From Rotaria socialis (Eukaryota; Rotifera; Eurotatoria; Philodinida; Philodinidae), in the NCBI GenBank assembly GCA_905331475.1, contig CAJNYU010000079.1:1-64000 (forward strand): 64,000 bases of DNA, given 5' to 3'. The number at the start of each line of letters is the position of its first letter. Position 1 is the stretch's first letter. The translations under genes were made by a program, and so were the position numbers. Under the pieces are notes generated by a model. It did not search any database. It worked only from the letters and a program-made list of their open reading frames with translations, and was not told the DNA's origin. This document shows positions 13,381 through 27,560 of this stretch, in pieces.

Positions 13381-14195
13381 CAATTCAATCTGATTTCGAT
13401 TTAAGAATAAAAATACATTACTTATTCGCAATTATCATCATTAAGGGATCTATTACAGATAACACTATTTGTCATTTATAGTTTTTACTTCATTTTACTA
13501 ATACAAAGATGCAGAATTTTCTTGCATGGCATTTCTTAACCTTCACATAGTTACTTTCAATGATTTATACTTCTTGACTATGAGAATGTGAAATATATTT
13601 GATGATACAACATTTAATGCGTACTTCACGAATCGTTTTTATTTATAAATTTATATATTGACCACAATGTGTGCAAATACAATTAAAACGAAGGAATATT
13701 TGAACGAACAATGGAAATGAGAGAGAAAGAAACACTAAAAGTAGAGTCCACATGATACATATTGAACAAACGAAAAATAAATATATAGAATTTGCTTTTT
13801 TTGTTGAAATAATAAAAACACAAAACGAGAAAATAAAATTAATTTAAATGAAACATTTTTCATAAATTTTGAATTTGAGATGTAACTACATGAGTCTAAA
13901 AGAACGAAGAAAAAACGAATTAGACCAATTTCATTCCGATCAATTTTTAGTCTTATGTTTTGTTAATTTTCAGGACCATAAATAAAGGTAGATTCTGATT
14001 TATCTATATTCTGAGAAAGAAAAAAATCTATTGACTAAATTGTATGTTCTTTGTTTATTGTTCTTAGTAAACTGTCTTTCAAATAAAATAAAAATGTAAG
14101 AAAGTAAATCATACATCATTTGTCAGATAAGTTTTTATTGATATTTTGGCCTTGTAAGTAAAATCAATATTAAAATAAACAACGAAATAATTGAC
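12957..14195. other. Intergenic region with a GA microsatellite
   Basis: This region lies between the 3' ends of the B-box gene (+) and GBF1 (-). It includes a (GA)n microsatellite at about 13348-13377, which creates a spurious open frame. No gene, inverted-end element or RNA gene was recognised in the rest. Confidence 0.6.
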
Positions 14196-17100
14196 TCATT
14201 TACTCAATGAAGAATTTGCTGCTGCATTTAATGGAATATTTTCTTCGTTAATAGTTGCAGATCTTTTAAGAGTCTAAAATAAAGTCAAAGGTCATCTTTT
14301 ACAACGTAAACATCATCAAACATACTTCAGATTGAGAAACAGATGTTGACATCTTAAAAACTTCTTCCCAAAGTCCAGGTAAAAAGCTATGTATTCTGTC
14401 TTTTGTAATCACTGATAAAGGCTGTTCACCATCAAATAAACCAGTCGTATTCATAACTAAGAGCATATTTTTTAATGATTCACGAACAGATTCACGCTAA
14501 AGTTGAAAAAATAGAGTGATGTCAGAAAAGTGTTCTTTTTTGGAAGAAAAATATTTCTTACCAACATATCTGTTTGATCAGATTTTAAATATTTATCCAT
14601 AAAATCAAGTATTGTTAACCAGAGTGCTGTAAACGTTGGTAAAGTCAACAAAGGTGAAAGATGTTGTAGAAATATTCGGCAAAGTAATTGTGATACACGT
14701 ACACGTGTTTCTTCTATTCCATGTACATGATCTGTTATGTTTGTTGTTTCAAGTAATTTCAGTAATAGGGGAAATAATACTTTATTAAATACAGATTCCC
14801 ATTCTGTTGGAGATAAAATGTGAAGTTCAGGCAATAAAACACTTCGTTGAAGATAACCAAGAGCAGACGAACGAACTGGACGGCGAGGATCGCAGCAAAG
14901 ACGTGCAATACCTGTAACAAAGATTCATACAGTATTAATGAGATGATCAGAAATATAAAAAGAAGCTGATTCCATAATTCAAAAAGCGACAGTAACATGT
15001 TTTATTCGTTCTAATTTGTTTTATTTTATTGAGAACGATCATCAATAGTCTATACAACTAAAGTGATAGAAAAAAAAATACTTTCCTCTTTCTTCGAATC
15101 CATACGGTCGGAAAGCATACTTCTCTTTGCAAGCATTTAAACATTGCAGACTTCATACGAACGATTCTTTTGTCTTTTAGTTAAGTACAATTTCTATTCA
15201 TCGAAAGTTGAAAAAAGGTTATGTCGAATAGATTTTTTCGAGATAGAGGACTCACTTGTTCAAGTTACTTGACATCCCTCGTATTCAATTAATAGATCAT
15301 AGTTTCGTACCGATGCTGTTTCATAATTAGTATACTAGTCTTAATGTTATGGAGTATCTTTGTGTTGAATTTTATCCATGTGCTAGTAGATAGTACGAGT
15401 AGAGATCTTTCTCATACGAGCAATTTCAACCATTGTTTTACAATGGTTGATCGATTTCAATAAGAAACAAAGAAGAATCGTCACTTGAGGAGTATCGTAT
15501 TTTTAAGAAACGTACAGATACTTTCGAAAAAGCCAGCTAGACGCAAAGATATATTTGCTCATGTTTAAGAATAGCCAAAAAATGTTCATACGAGAAATTA
15601 ATCAAACAGCTCTCAGCCGAGCATGGAAAGATTAATGTCTTTCGTATTGTACTTAATTTATTCTTCGGTTTTGGTTGAAAAAAGTGAAATATAACTATTA
15701 AATTTCAGATCAAAAGCAAAAATGTAAATTCAATCTTTACGTAGAATCCCGTAATAGATACCTCATAAAAAGCTTAGTCAACTATTGAATTAACTAATCT
15801 TCTATGAATACGATTCAAAATTGTAGACATTGTTCGTATCAATAATATGAACTAACCTTGTAAGATAGGGCACCAACATTTATGCCATAAAATACTCGAA
15901 GTTGTTTGGTCAGCCTGTTGTACAGTTGTATTTTTATATATTTGTGATGCTCTCGTATGCAATGTATGCATTAAATCTAATAGTTGTAAAGCAAGCGATT
16001 GATATTCTTGTTTGATAGCTTCTAAATCATCTTCATCATCATAATCTAATTTAGATTGTCGAGAAATGAATTGTGCTTGTCCTGATGGATTATTTATTAC
16101 TTCATTTACATTTTCATTTGTTAACGAATTTGAAGAAGTTGCCTTTCGCATTTGTTTAAGACTTTTATTATATGTTGTTATTTTTGATTTTTGTTGATAT
16201 GTTTGCTGTGTAACTGTTGCTTCAATAAACGTTCGAATACAATGAATACAGTATTCAAAATTTTCTTGTGTTACATGTGCAGAATCACGTATGAGAAATG
16301 ATAATGTTTCACAAGATTTAATTAAGGCTCGACGATCATGTCTAGATAATTTTTCATTTAAATCTATTTTATATTGATTTAATATGGATTGTTGAGTTCG
16401 AATACTCTCCAAATCATCATGTGATACAACAATATAATCAGGTCGATGATAAACCTTAAAAGATATAATTTTGAAAATTTCGTTTTATTAAGATATGATA
16501 GAAAAAATGACCTCTGAATCACTTGTATAGCCTTTATCTACTGTGTTGTTCATTGTACAATCAGAGCATTCACTGTCTGATTCAACACTTGCTATTGATC
16601 TACTTGCATGAATATGTTTATCATTTGATAGATTTTGTGTTGTTGTTTGTAGTACAGGTGGTGGATGTGCAGCAGCGCCAACAACTTCAAGTAAGGAAAA
16701 TAAAGTAAACCAATCATCAGATTTATGAATATTTGCTGCATTTGTCCGAAGAAGTTCATGCAAACCAAATGCAATTTCAGATGATAAAGAATGTATTACA
16801 TGTGGTTTCATCAAAAGTAATATGCGCAATGATGCAAGAATCTTAACATAGACAATTATATGAATAAATAAATAAATAAATAAAAAGATAAATAATTACT
16901 TCAGAAGCTAGTTCATCTCGTCTTAAAAGTCTGGCTGCAATTCTCAATAGGCCAACACAAGTACGTTCAACAAAAAATGATTTTTCATTTGCATTAACAA
17001 GTATTGAATAAAATTGATTACGAACCGTTGGCCAAAATAATGTCACACGATCACGATTTTGTAAAACAACTTTGACAAGTAATTCAAGACAAAATACAGC

Positions 17101-20100
17101 TGCATCTTGATCTAATTTTTGAGAATCAGAAGATATTTGACAGCCATATATAAGTGCTTTTAAAAATTCACTCAAAGAATCAATGATTAAAAATTTTGTT
17201 TCTTGTAAAAGTTGTTCTAAATGACATTCTTCTATGCATGCCGTTGCTACTTTCATTGCTTCTTGTTCTTCAAATGTAAATTGTTTACCAGAAGATAATG
17301 TAGCATCTGTTGAACCTCCACCACCAAGAAGAAATGCAAGAGAAGAAAATAAGCCAATGTCACTTCTGAAATATAACAAAAATAAAATAGCAAAGATAAG
17401 ATCACTCTGTTTTTGTTTATGTTCAAATTTTTGATAATTCAGTGTTGAATTTACTTTTGTATTTGTGCAGTTTGTTCTTTTACAAGTGTCGTTCTTCCTG
17501 TTGGATCAAGAAAATCTTCAATTTCGACAAGTACAGATGGCAATAGATTTGCTTTATACAAATGAATAATACATTCAAGTATATTTTTCCATCCATCGCG
17601 TAAAATATCTCCATGTACATGTGCAATATTGAAAAGAACTGTTGCAGCAAGACGTGCTTTTCGGTTTAAACCAAATTGAATTGGTAAATTTTCAATCCAC
17701 TAAAAACAAAAATACAAAGAAAATGAAATTCAATGTTTCAATTTTTATCGAAGAAGAAAATTATTTTCCTCTTCATCTCGTCTGTATAATCAAAAGAAAT
17801 AAAAATTTACTTCACGACTATTGAGTAAAGTTGTAAATTTACATAATGAAATAACCAAATTATCGAAAACATCGGACATAAAATAATGTGCCGCGATTCT
17901 TGCACATTTACTAAAGCCTTGGATTGATTTTTGTATAATTAAATCATAATTTGATTTTTCAAAAACAAATGAAAGTGCAGCCATTGTTTGTCCCCACACT
18001 AATGTAAATATATCGTAATTATATGAACCTGATGGAACATGAAGAAATTTTTCTCCTGTTGCTGATGATCTTTTAAGCATTAATTTCCATAAATATGATT
18101 CACGAACAAGACCTGTATGTTCTGCTGGCATTACTATTTCATCAGATTTTATCGCATTGTAAATTTCTGTTAATGTTCGATCCTCAAAATTTTCTTTATT
18201 ATTCATTTTTGAAAGATTTCGTTTAAAATCCTAATGAACAAAAAAGAAAAAAATTTAATAGAATTGTAATTTAATGGATAACTCTCATATCATACTTCAC
18301 ATGTCATTGGAGAAATTTGACGACGAGCATTTGTGTTATGTTGATCAGTCTAAAAGTTATTTTAATCAATCAAATGAAAAGGATTCGTTTACGAAACGAA
18401 TATTTGTATTAGATGTTTCTCCACATAGATTTTTATTTTTGCTTTAATAGCTCGGATCATTAGGTTTCTTGAGGATTAGTATTGAATACTAAGAAAATAG
18501 TATATCGAGTTAGTATAAATAGAAACTTAGAATATAAATTGTTTAATTTTCCACTCAATTTTTGTTTCTTATAAATATGATTATTTTCTTATTTATTGTC
18601 GTCTGCGTTTTATTTTTAAATTCATAATTTTTCGAGATCAAACTTTACAAAAATCTATGAATTTTTAAAACTTTTAATATAAAGTTGTATGCACACATAC
18701 GGTTTTGATGAGTAAATTCGAAAAACCATTTGAAAAAGTCTTCAAAAAAAAAGTAAACATCTTTCTAGCCGTTTCAATAGCGTTTTTATTTTTGAATCCA
18801 CATTAAAATTTCCTCTATTTTTTTGTCTTCAAAAGGATAAAACGTTTTTCAACAGACTGAATATTAAACAAAAGCGATCTTTTAACATGATTGCTGAATA
18901 CTTATAACAGAAAAAGTTAAAATCGATCATGCTAAGTATGAATTTTTTAATATTTTAGTCATTCAATTGTTATGCAATTTTCTAATCAGTTGACTGTTTG
19001 TTAATATTGAATAGTAATTGTCTAGTCAAAAATCTAAACTTAAATGAATTTGATCTTGTAATACGAAGAATTATCTAGTCAAAAACTTCTTTGAAAGATA
19101 TTATCGGAATTATTGTAATGATGACTATCCTCCAAAAGTTCAATGATATTGAAACATCATTGATTTCAGTTAAAATAACTTACATTTAACATAATACAAG
19201 CATATGCTAGCCCAAATGCAGCATCATTATTTGCAAGTTGAAAGTTATTACATTTCTTACACAAAAAAAAGAAAGTTTTTAAGTAATGAAACGATATATA
19301 TATAGAAACTCTTACTCTCCAATGAGCTGCAAAATGTTCTAACAATGCACTTATCAAAGGTGATTCACCTGGTAAACGAAATTCTGATAAATAAATTCGT
19401 AGTGCTTCATCGATGCGCATATCATCAAAATGAAATGTCCTTTTTAAAATCAATGAAAATATAACATTGTTGAAAATAAAATTTAAAAAAGACGAATAAA
19501 TTATATTTACGAGACATATTGTTCTAAAATAGTAATATTTTTCCTATTAGATAAATATTCTCCAATGATTTTTTTATCTAACATTGGATTGTCTTTGAGA
19601 AATTTCACGATTTCATTTATTTCTAAGGGATTTGCAAAAATTCGATTCTCTTGAAGAAAATTTATTCCTAATGATGGACTTTGATTAAATAATTCTGAAC
19701 CTTGTTTTAATATCTATGAAATAGATGAAAGTTCAATACGAAAATATATAAAAATCGAATAAAAGCAAACCTTTTTATCGTGTTTTATTTTCTTTAAATC
19801 ATCTTGTGATGGTAAATTTGTCGAAATAGTTTGTCGATTTTGTCGAATTCTTGGACATTGACGAGATTCTCGTGGAATTCCTGTACGATTTGTATCAATA
19901 TTTTGTAATGAAAGCGCAAGTGCATATCCTGACGATACTGGTCGGGTTAGTGATTGGCTTGTTGCTAGAAAATAATTTTGAAATTTCAATGTTTATTCTC
20001 ATAGAATATACCAATGAATATTCAACGTAGTTTTCATTTTTTTTGTCTGTTTTGTGTACTCAAAAAGTGAGTGCACTCTAGATTCGGTCAGTGTGTCCGG

Positions 20101-23100
20101 CCATCTGGCCTTTAACACGATAACCTTTGAAAGCCTCATCCAATTGTATTGAAATTTTGTACACATAATGATCTCATCAATATCTTAGTCGAGTTCGAAG
20201 ATGAGAAGGATCCGTCAAGAAATCGCTGAGTTATCGAAAAAATTGTTATTATTGACCAGACCATCCCTGAGGGGGGGGGGGAGGGTACAGGGATTTTTTT
20301 TTCACAGAATTATTTACAACATATATAAATCGACTCAGTTTTTGCAGTACACGTAATAGTCGGATGCCAATCAGATGTTTCCTCATTCATTTATGCTACT
20401 TAAGTAGGTAGTGATTACGAAGTAAATTTGACTGAAACATATTGCGTGACATTCACTGTACATGAAAATCTTCAAAGTTGAATTTAATTAAAGTTTAAAA
20501 TTAAAGATTTTCATACGATTCAAATCAACAGAAATCTAGCTCAATATGATAGAATTGAAAATTCAATCATATTTCAAGTTTCAAGTCTGACACATATGAC
20601 AATCTAAGGTGCATTTCGACAAAATTTTTCAATCAAATCTATTTTGTTACTACTAATCTCAGCAGAGTGAAAGGCCAGACGAGAAGAAGAGAACGTTGCA
20701 AAAGATTGTTAGTATAACTAAGGATCTAATATACCATGTGATCCACAAGTCATTCAGAAGTCTATTTGGAAAATATAAAATTTTTGTAGCTTTTAGCATT
20801 TGAAAGTAGTTGTGACACTTTGTAGCCCAGCATACAATAGAAGAGTATCGGTGATGAAATGGATTATCAGTGACAGATTTTTAATAACATATTGAAATTC
20901 TATGAAGATGATAAATAAGTGTAACTCTAAGAAATGTGTTTTATCCTATTGTATCGACATTTTTCAATCATGCAGTGCTAGAGCATCTTTTGAATGGTGA
21001 AAGTCACAACTCTCTAGATTGTTCTTATGAGAATCTACTTGCAAATAAAAACTGTTAGGTGACTTTTACACCATTTTCCCTATTCCACTTCACTTACAAT
21101 CAGTTTTTTGTCGTTCTACTTGATGCTGACATTCTAGTTCAATATGATCAATAACAGACAGAAGTGCATCAAGTGAAAGTATATGTGTCGATGTTAAACC
21201 AGCAACAGGAAATGCATTTTTTGATAACATTTTAGTTAATTCTTCAAATAAATTTGATAGATATAAATCACAATCATAATTTAAATATAATTCAGCTGAT
21301 AAACCAGGAATACGAAGAAATTGAACAATTGTTTCAAGCGCAATTTCTTTTTGTTCATAAGTTACCTTCGATTGTTCAGACACAATTAATTCCATTAAAC
21401 GTGTTAAAAAATACTATGAAACAAGAAAATACACAGATTGTAACATAAATGTTTAATTAGCATTTAATCTAGTACCTCAAATTGATATTTAAGGTGTGTT
21501 CTTAAACTTTCAAAAATTAGAAATGCAACTCGAAGAGAGGCAGAAAACAACTGAATACGATTACAGTTTAACATCTAAATAAAAGAATTTATTTATAATT
21601 GATTAAATATTTGTACTTTGTTACTTACACTTAATAAATTTCGACATAGTGAATCTTTGACAATGGAAAGTAATAATGGATAATTAGCGATATGATCTGC
21701 GCCAACTTCTAATGCAACTGTTAAGAGATTGAGTCCAACAGTCATCATGTATTCAGTATTATTTCTATTGAGGAAAAAAGATCGTTTTTTAATAGATATA
21801 AATAAATCAGAAAGAATTAAACCAACTTATCATAATTATTGATCAGAGTAGTTAAGAAACGAAATAAACCACGAACACAAGGCCAACCATACGGTGATAA
21901 TGGTTCTGAAAAGAATTAATTAACTTAATTAATCATTTTTCGTATTTTAGCATAAATCCTTTCATGCAAGATTATTTTTGAATAAAACTTCATTTTGAGA
22001 CCTATTTTCACTTAGTTCACATGATAATGATTTAATCACACGGAATGAAAGCGAGTCAAAGTTCTATGTGTTGAATTTTGCAGATTATCGACAACAAATC
22101 AGCATTCATTGTATAAATAAACAACTAAGAGAAATCAAACTGTGAAATTCAACGTTCTATCCATTATTGTAGTTTGCAAACAAAAAACGGTTCACTAACA
22201 AATATAATTGTCTATATGTTGAAGAGACATACAAAAAAAAACTGTGTTTAAACAGAAAACAACATTCGACTCTTTTTCTTGCAAGATTTCAATTTGTCAA
22301 TAAAAATACGAAGCATAATATGATACAAACTGATATCTTTCACAGATCGATCATCATCATCATGGAGAAGTTTATCTTGTTATCTATTCATTTAAAATTA
22401 GATTTTAGTTTTAAGACACAGATTTCAGTATTTAACTTAAACAATAATAGACAGACTCACATTTCAAATATGTTCTCGTATGAGATAGTTAAATAGATAT
22501 ATAAAACTATATTCATACGATTATGCAATTCAAAATTTTCCTTGCGTAAAAATATGAAAAATATTGTTAATTTAGGAAAATTATCAGGTTTATTTACCTT
22601 TAACTGGCCCACTAGTAGTTGGAGTTGAAGTCGCTGTTGTGAATCTAATACCTCTTGGATTAATATATTCATTATTAGTTGTTGATGTTTGTGATGGTAA
22701 TCGTGAATTTGATGTTTCTGGTGATTGCGGTTCATTTTCTGTTGCTCCAGTTATTGATGCTTCATTTATGTTAATTACTCTTGATGCTGATTCATCAAAC
22801 GAAGGAACAATTACTGGTAGACTAGGTTCTGTCGATGAATTATCTGAAGTCGTAGACTCTGTTTCATTATTGATTGTTTCAATATCTGTTGGTGCTGACG
22901 GAGGAATTTCATGTGTAGCATTTTCAATTGCTGTTGGCAGTTCATTGTCATCGGTTGGAGATGACTAAATTAAATAGACATAATTTATTTTTCTTAGAGC
23001 CTTTAATATTTAAAAAACACAGGTATACGTCAGTTAAATTTCTTTCTGATGGAGATAATGCTGATTCTATAAGAAAAGAAAAAAAAGAAATCAGAAAGAA

Positions 23101-24247
23101 GCTAATAAAATATAATTTAACCATTGATCTGAGATTCATTTATTTGTTCTTTTTTAATGGATGATAAATTGGCTCTTTGTTGAGAACGACGTCGACTATT
23201 CGTCGAATCACTGATTCCTGCCGTTGTTATACCTCGAGTGTGCAGCTACAACGAAATCATACAAACGAAATGAAAAATCAAACATTTCTTTTCTCCTTAC
23301 TCGTTTTGTAAATGTTGATGATGTTGTATCATCTTTAAATTGTGGCAAACGTGCAAATAACAATTGAACCATATCAATTAAAACATGTTCTGATGTTTTA
23401 CGTAATAATTCTAACAAAACAAAACGCATAGTGTAAGAGAAACACTACTGTTTGTTAAAATAAACCTGATAGTCTTGTTTCGAAACAAATACGAAAACAT
23501 GATTGAAGAATTTCACATACGCTATCATTTGTCATTTTTGATCCAGCTGAACTAAGTAGTAATGAACGAAGCACCTAAATTGAGAAGGAGAGATATAATC
23601 GTTTTAAGATAAGTAGAGCTAAATGCGAAAAAAATTTTCCCATAAATTTACTTGTAAAATTCTCATTAAAACAACTTCATCATTATTTGGATTTGTTCCC
23701 ACAAAACGAGTATGTGTTACAGCATTTGCAACTTTATCAATAGCCGATGCTGTCGATTCACTGTGAGTATCTATCAATTCAAAAACTTTCCTTCGTTAAC
23801 AATAAAATGACACTAAATACATACCAATAAGACCATACGAAAGAAATTTATTAACAGCATTTAATGCCAAACATGTCATTGGACCAGATGTTTCCTCAGA
23901 ACGAATTATATCAAGAAATGGTGTTAGAAATGTATTCGAATCAATATCTTGAAGGTCTAAAAATATTTATTTTACGAAAAGTTTTTTCTTTTTATGATGA
24001 CGATATGCTTGTTTTTACCCGACACGGAATTTAGAATTGTTTTAAGTTTTTGAAAAGAATTCAATTCAGAAGATTCCTATTAGAAAAAAAGATTATTGTG
24101 CAAACAATATTATTAAATTCTTTGAAATACTTCGTATGAATGATTTGTTGACCATCGAAGACTATTCTTTCTTGATGATGTCAATGTTTGAATTTCACCC
24201 AAAATTATATATAAAGCATTTTTAGGCGCCTCAAATGATGACGACAT
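14196..24247 (-). CDS. GBF1: GBF1 orthologue, large Arf guanine-nucleotide exchange factor (Sec7 domain)
   Basis: I could join 26 exons with GT-AG introns and consistent phase into 1702 codons (human GBF1, 1859 aa). GBF1 activates Arf1 at ER-Golgi membranes for COPI recruitment. Exon ranges, 5' to 3': 24247-24131, 24076-24019, 23956-23825, 23770-23652, 23574-23466, 23410-23301, 23245-23122, 23066-23029, 22964-22598, 21905-21827, 21764-21629, 21574-21476, 21413-21098, 19964-19771, 19713-19511, 19439-19316, 19255-19184, 18349-18296, 18230-17811, 17699-17455, 17365-16900, 16841-16512, 16454-15857, 14911-14562, 14496-14326, 14273-14196. Landmarks: N-terminal DCB region ([11 protein letters not shown]); HUS-box LNYDCD at ~540; Sec7 domain ~690-880 with the catalytic Glu759 in FRLPGESP; then HDS1-3 ([48 protein letters not shown]). 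The proline-rich human C-terminus is replaced by a short tail. Exchange activity is expected. Confidence 0.95.
14912..15856 (-). other. Large intron of GBF1 (945 bp)
   Basis: The donor follows the exon ending in CPILQ and the acceptor precedes IARLCCD; phase 1 is kept. It is more than ten times the size of the typical intron of this gene. It holds no open frame and I found no clear inverted ends or target duplication. It is slightly less AT-rich than most neighbouring introns. Confidence 0.75.
18351..19183 (-). other. Large intron within the GBF1 Sec7 domain (833 bp)
   Basis: This intron separates the exon ending LAYACIMLN from the short exon starting TDQHN, inside the Sec7 domain. It is AT-rich, with runs of T and A and no coding frame. 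No element ends were recognised. Confidence 0.75.
19965..21097 (-). other. Largest GBF1 intron (1133 bp), with a poly-G tract
   Basis: It lies between the HUS-region exon (ending QKTD) and the exon starting STSQSLTRP. It contains a G-rich tract at about 20271-20287 and, next to it (20080-20260), a stretch of more even base composition that looks like an inserted repeat. Its limits could not be defined. No open frame. Confidence 0.7.
21906..22597 (-). other. Large GBF1 intron (692 bp)
   Basis: It lies between the exon ending TTSGPVK and the exon beginning PLSPYGWPC. It is AT-rich, has no protein-like frame, and shows no recognised element ends. Confidence 0.7.
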
Positions 24248-24930
24248 CTTTTAAATAGAATTCGACAACCAAATGCCAGGTTTTTCTTAACGATCAGTCT
24301 ATATATATATGAGAAAAAAATCAATAAAACAAATTATCAAACGAAGAGTAGAGAAGAGAAGATGATACATATCCATGTAAAAACTCATCCATAATTTACT
24401 CTGAAGATCATTGAATTCAAAACCAATCAAAGAATTTATTAGTGGGATGTCACTGGTTTCCATTTTGAGTTATAGGTGTCATACACATAAAGGATGCCGA
24501 GGATAGGAGAGCATATACTGCCAGTTCACTCCAAATCAGATAGAGAGTATCATGAAATCAAAGACTACGACTATTGTCTAGACGCTTTCTATGAACGACT
24601 CGCCCTTATGATTGTATAAAAATATGTATGACTATACATTTTCTATTGGCTTGATACTAGAATACGTATATGTTTGATTGAAATAAAGCGAGTAAAAATG
24701 ATGAATTTTTTCATGATTGTAGTTTAAAATAATTCCTTTTATTTGTAATTGGATAACGTAAATAATGATAAAACGTCACTTGATAGAAAAAAACCAGACA
24801 TGGACGAAATTCTTAGTCTCAGTAAATGAGTTACGCTCCTCAGCATATTAAAACATGAATAGAATGAAATAGCTTCTAGTGTTTCTTGTCATTTGATTGC
24901 ATACTAAAGTAAATATGATTGTATATATTT

Positions 24931-25530
24931 ATAGGTTCTGTGAATTTTGAAGTAAACCCATTCAACATTTCATATGGGATTGCAGTTGATTCAAGTTCTA
25001 GTAAAGTGCATTCCGCTAATTATAATGATAATCTTGTAATGAAATATTTATTTAGCAGTGAATCATATAAAATAACTGTATCTGGAAATAGTTTTGAAAT
25101 AAAAAAAAGTACGAAATGATATCATCCTACAAATCTTTATTTCGATTCATCAACAAAGAGTCTTATCATAGGTAATTCTTATGCAAGTAGCAGTGTTCAT
25201 TGAAATTTAGGTGATAATAAATGTACACTTGTTATGGGCGAATACTAATGGATTAAATGATGATAATAATATCAACACTTTTTGATCATCATAAAATTAT
25301 AAGTCTTGATCCAATGGGTAATATGTATGTTGCAGATATGTTTACTCGTCGTACGCAAACTTATCTAGATGATCAATCGGATCGTACTATTAAACGTGGA
25401 TATTTTAGATAAAGTGAAAAATGATTCATCTATGTTTAACTATTCTGTTTCGATTTTTCTTGATAATCAACTTAATTTTTATGCTATAGATTCATTTAAT
25501 TATCAAATACAAACATTTGTCCGCTATTAA
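24931..25530 (+). pseudogene. Decayed NHL-repeat protein fragment
   Basis: Three short stretches read as successive NHL (beta-propeller) repeats. They are: SYGIAVDSSSSKVHSANYND at 24970-25030, continuing to MKYLFSSESYKITVSGN; LDPMGNMYVADMFTRRTQTY at 25301-25370; and FLDNQLNFYAIDSFNYQIQT at 25457-25516. The pattern of a small residue plus Asp, then Y-V-A-D-x-x-N/T-x-R-I-Q, is typical of NHL repeats. The pieces are not in one open frame: the first ends in a stop at 25118-25120 and the others are separated by stops and frame changes. No start or signal peptide is visible. NHL-repeat genes form large families in bdelloids, so this is probably a dead 3' fragment of one. Confidence 0.65.
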
Positions 25531-25896
25531 ATGTTGTTTAGTACTTTTTTCTTTTCACTACAAATCTTTTTACTCGTGTTTTCAAAGTTATGAATAAGTC
25601 AAATGAAAAATAAATGTACTAATATTAATCTCATGGTAGAGCCAGTTTTTTTTTATCATTTTGTTTTGACCGATTAAATGCTTAGAATAAATAAAGGATA
25701 GCTGACTTTTTGACACCTAATCCTTACCGTTATTTTTGCTGTACCTCTATTAGAATCGAATAGTTATAAATCGACAGGATTACAAAAAGTAGCAGGTGCA
25801 TAGACTCACATGCTAGAAGCAAAAAAATAGCAAAAAAAAAAGAAATTTCAACGTCACTATTAGTCGTATAACAATGAAAAGAGAGCAAGAATAATA

Positions 25897-27560
25897 ATGT
25901 TTCTGTCTAACTTATTCGAACAGCCTGATAAACATGTCTTTCTAATTGGTATTAGTTTTATAATAATTTTATTATGCATACTTATTTGCATGTATATCTA
26001 TTTAACTCGAAAACGTCGTAAAAAACAGTCTATGATAGCCATTGCTAAAAAACGTTTAATTTATTCATCACCAGCATCGATCACACCCGAAATACCTACA
26101 AAAGCAACTAATCGTTTTGTTTTTCCATTACCAAAATTAGAAAATACAGAACTATCATCAAAAACAGTATGTGAAACATCGCCACCAATTTCTGTTAATG
26201 AACTTCCATCAAATTATAAAACATTTGATTTAGCTAAACGATATCAAAGATATTTATCATCTGATTCATCGTATACAAGTTCAAACCATCGTTCTTCAAA
26301 TCCTTTACCATCATTTTCATTTGATACAGTTAAATCAAAAATTCAACAAGTTCATCGTCTTTCAACACCATCGCCAATTTTATTTCGTTCACTTGAGCCC
26401 ATTGATTCTGAACAAGCTTCGAAAGAATATTCATCAGATTCTGATGAGCAAGACGATGAATCATCAATGGCACCTCCAACACCGTCATTTGAGTATTCAC
26501 TTTTAGATTTATTTCGTATTGAAATTATTTATAAATTACATTATTCAATTGATGATGAACAACTTTTATTTCAATTAATAAGTTTAAGATCTACACAACC
26601 ATTAATTGAACGTTGTTTTTCATCCCTTATTTGTAAAATTCGTTTATATACAAATAATGATAAACGTAAAAATAAAAAATATTTTTCCAAAAAAGATCCA
26701 ATAAATGAAATATTTAAATTTGATTTGGATCAATTTACACTGGAGCAAAGTTATATAAAAATAAATGTATTCGGACAACATAAAAATGATAAACGTTTAG
26801 AACTTGGTCATACTGTTCTTGTACTTAATCAATATGATAATTTAATGATAAGATCTGGACATCATCACGATGGTGGATTAGCAGCAAGTGAACAACATAC
26901 AAAATCTATGCCAATAATTGAAGATAAAATCGATATGATAACTCAACAACAGGTCAAACAATTGATTTTAATCATTATTTTTTTATTTCAATCTCATCTA
27001 ATTTTTATCTTTTATTTTAAGGTAACATCGGAAAATGAAGCACGTGCATTAATTTCTTTGGTTTATGAAAATGATCGATGTTTACTTCATGTTGGTTTAA
27101 TAAAAATAATTGGTATTCAATGTTTACTTAAACAACCAATTAGCCATTCTCAACATCGTGGTAAGCTCGTTTATTGATATTTTTTTTTCCTGCTTTTGAT
27201 TAAACTCTTTTGTTTTATTTAGATCTGATTCAAATAAAGATTTGTACAATGGTTGATGGAAAAACAATAATAAAGAGAAAATCAAAAGGAATCCTAATGG
27301 AAAAAAATCATTTTACATTTAGTACATCATTTCATTTTGAATATTTGTCTCTTCATAAAACATCTGTTAGAATAACAATCTGCTATCGAAAAACATTAAT
27401 GAGTTCTCAAAATAAGCCACTATCATCAATTGAATTTGGTTCGACACAATTAAAAAACCAACAAGTTTTTCAACATTGGACAGATACATTATCGGGACCA
27501 AATCGACCACATGTTCATTGGCATACACTTGAACCGATTTCTAAAATTAAAGAAAAATAA
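25897..27560 (+). CDS. Synaptotagmin-like protein (TM, two C2-type domains) lacking calcium ligands
   Basis: Exons 25897-26952, 27022-27160 and 27223-27560 (introns of 69 and 62 bp) give 510 aa. A single TM helix (~15-37) is followed by a basic stop-transfer stretch (TRKRRKKQ), a long Ser-rich linker (~50-190), a C2A-like domain (~200-320) and a C2B-like domain (~350-500). The C-terminus HWTDTLSGPNRPHVHWHTLE is the hallmark end of synaptotagmin C2B domains. The Asp clusters that bind calcium are missing from both C2 domains, so it probably acts in calcium-independent membrane trafficking or as a scaffold, as known for several synaptotagmins. The first intron is a multiple of three and has no in-frame stop, so retained-intron transcripts would stay open. 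The gene at 39919 is a divergent paralogue with the same architecture. Confidence 0.85.

Noticed and set aside
13257-13481. 74-codon frame with an Arg-Glu repeat
   Set aside because: The repeat is the translation of a GA microsatellite.
22639-22968. 109-codon plus-strand open frame
   Set aside because: It is antisense to GBF1 exon 9 (22964-22598), a low-complexity Ser/Thr/Asn/Glu coding exon that leaves the other strand open.
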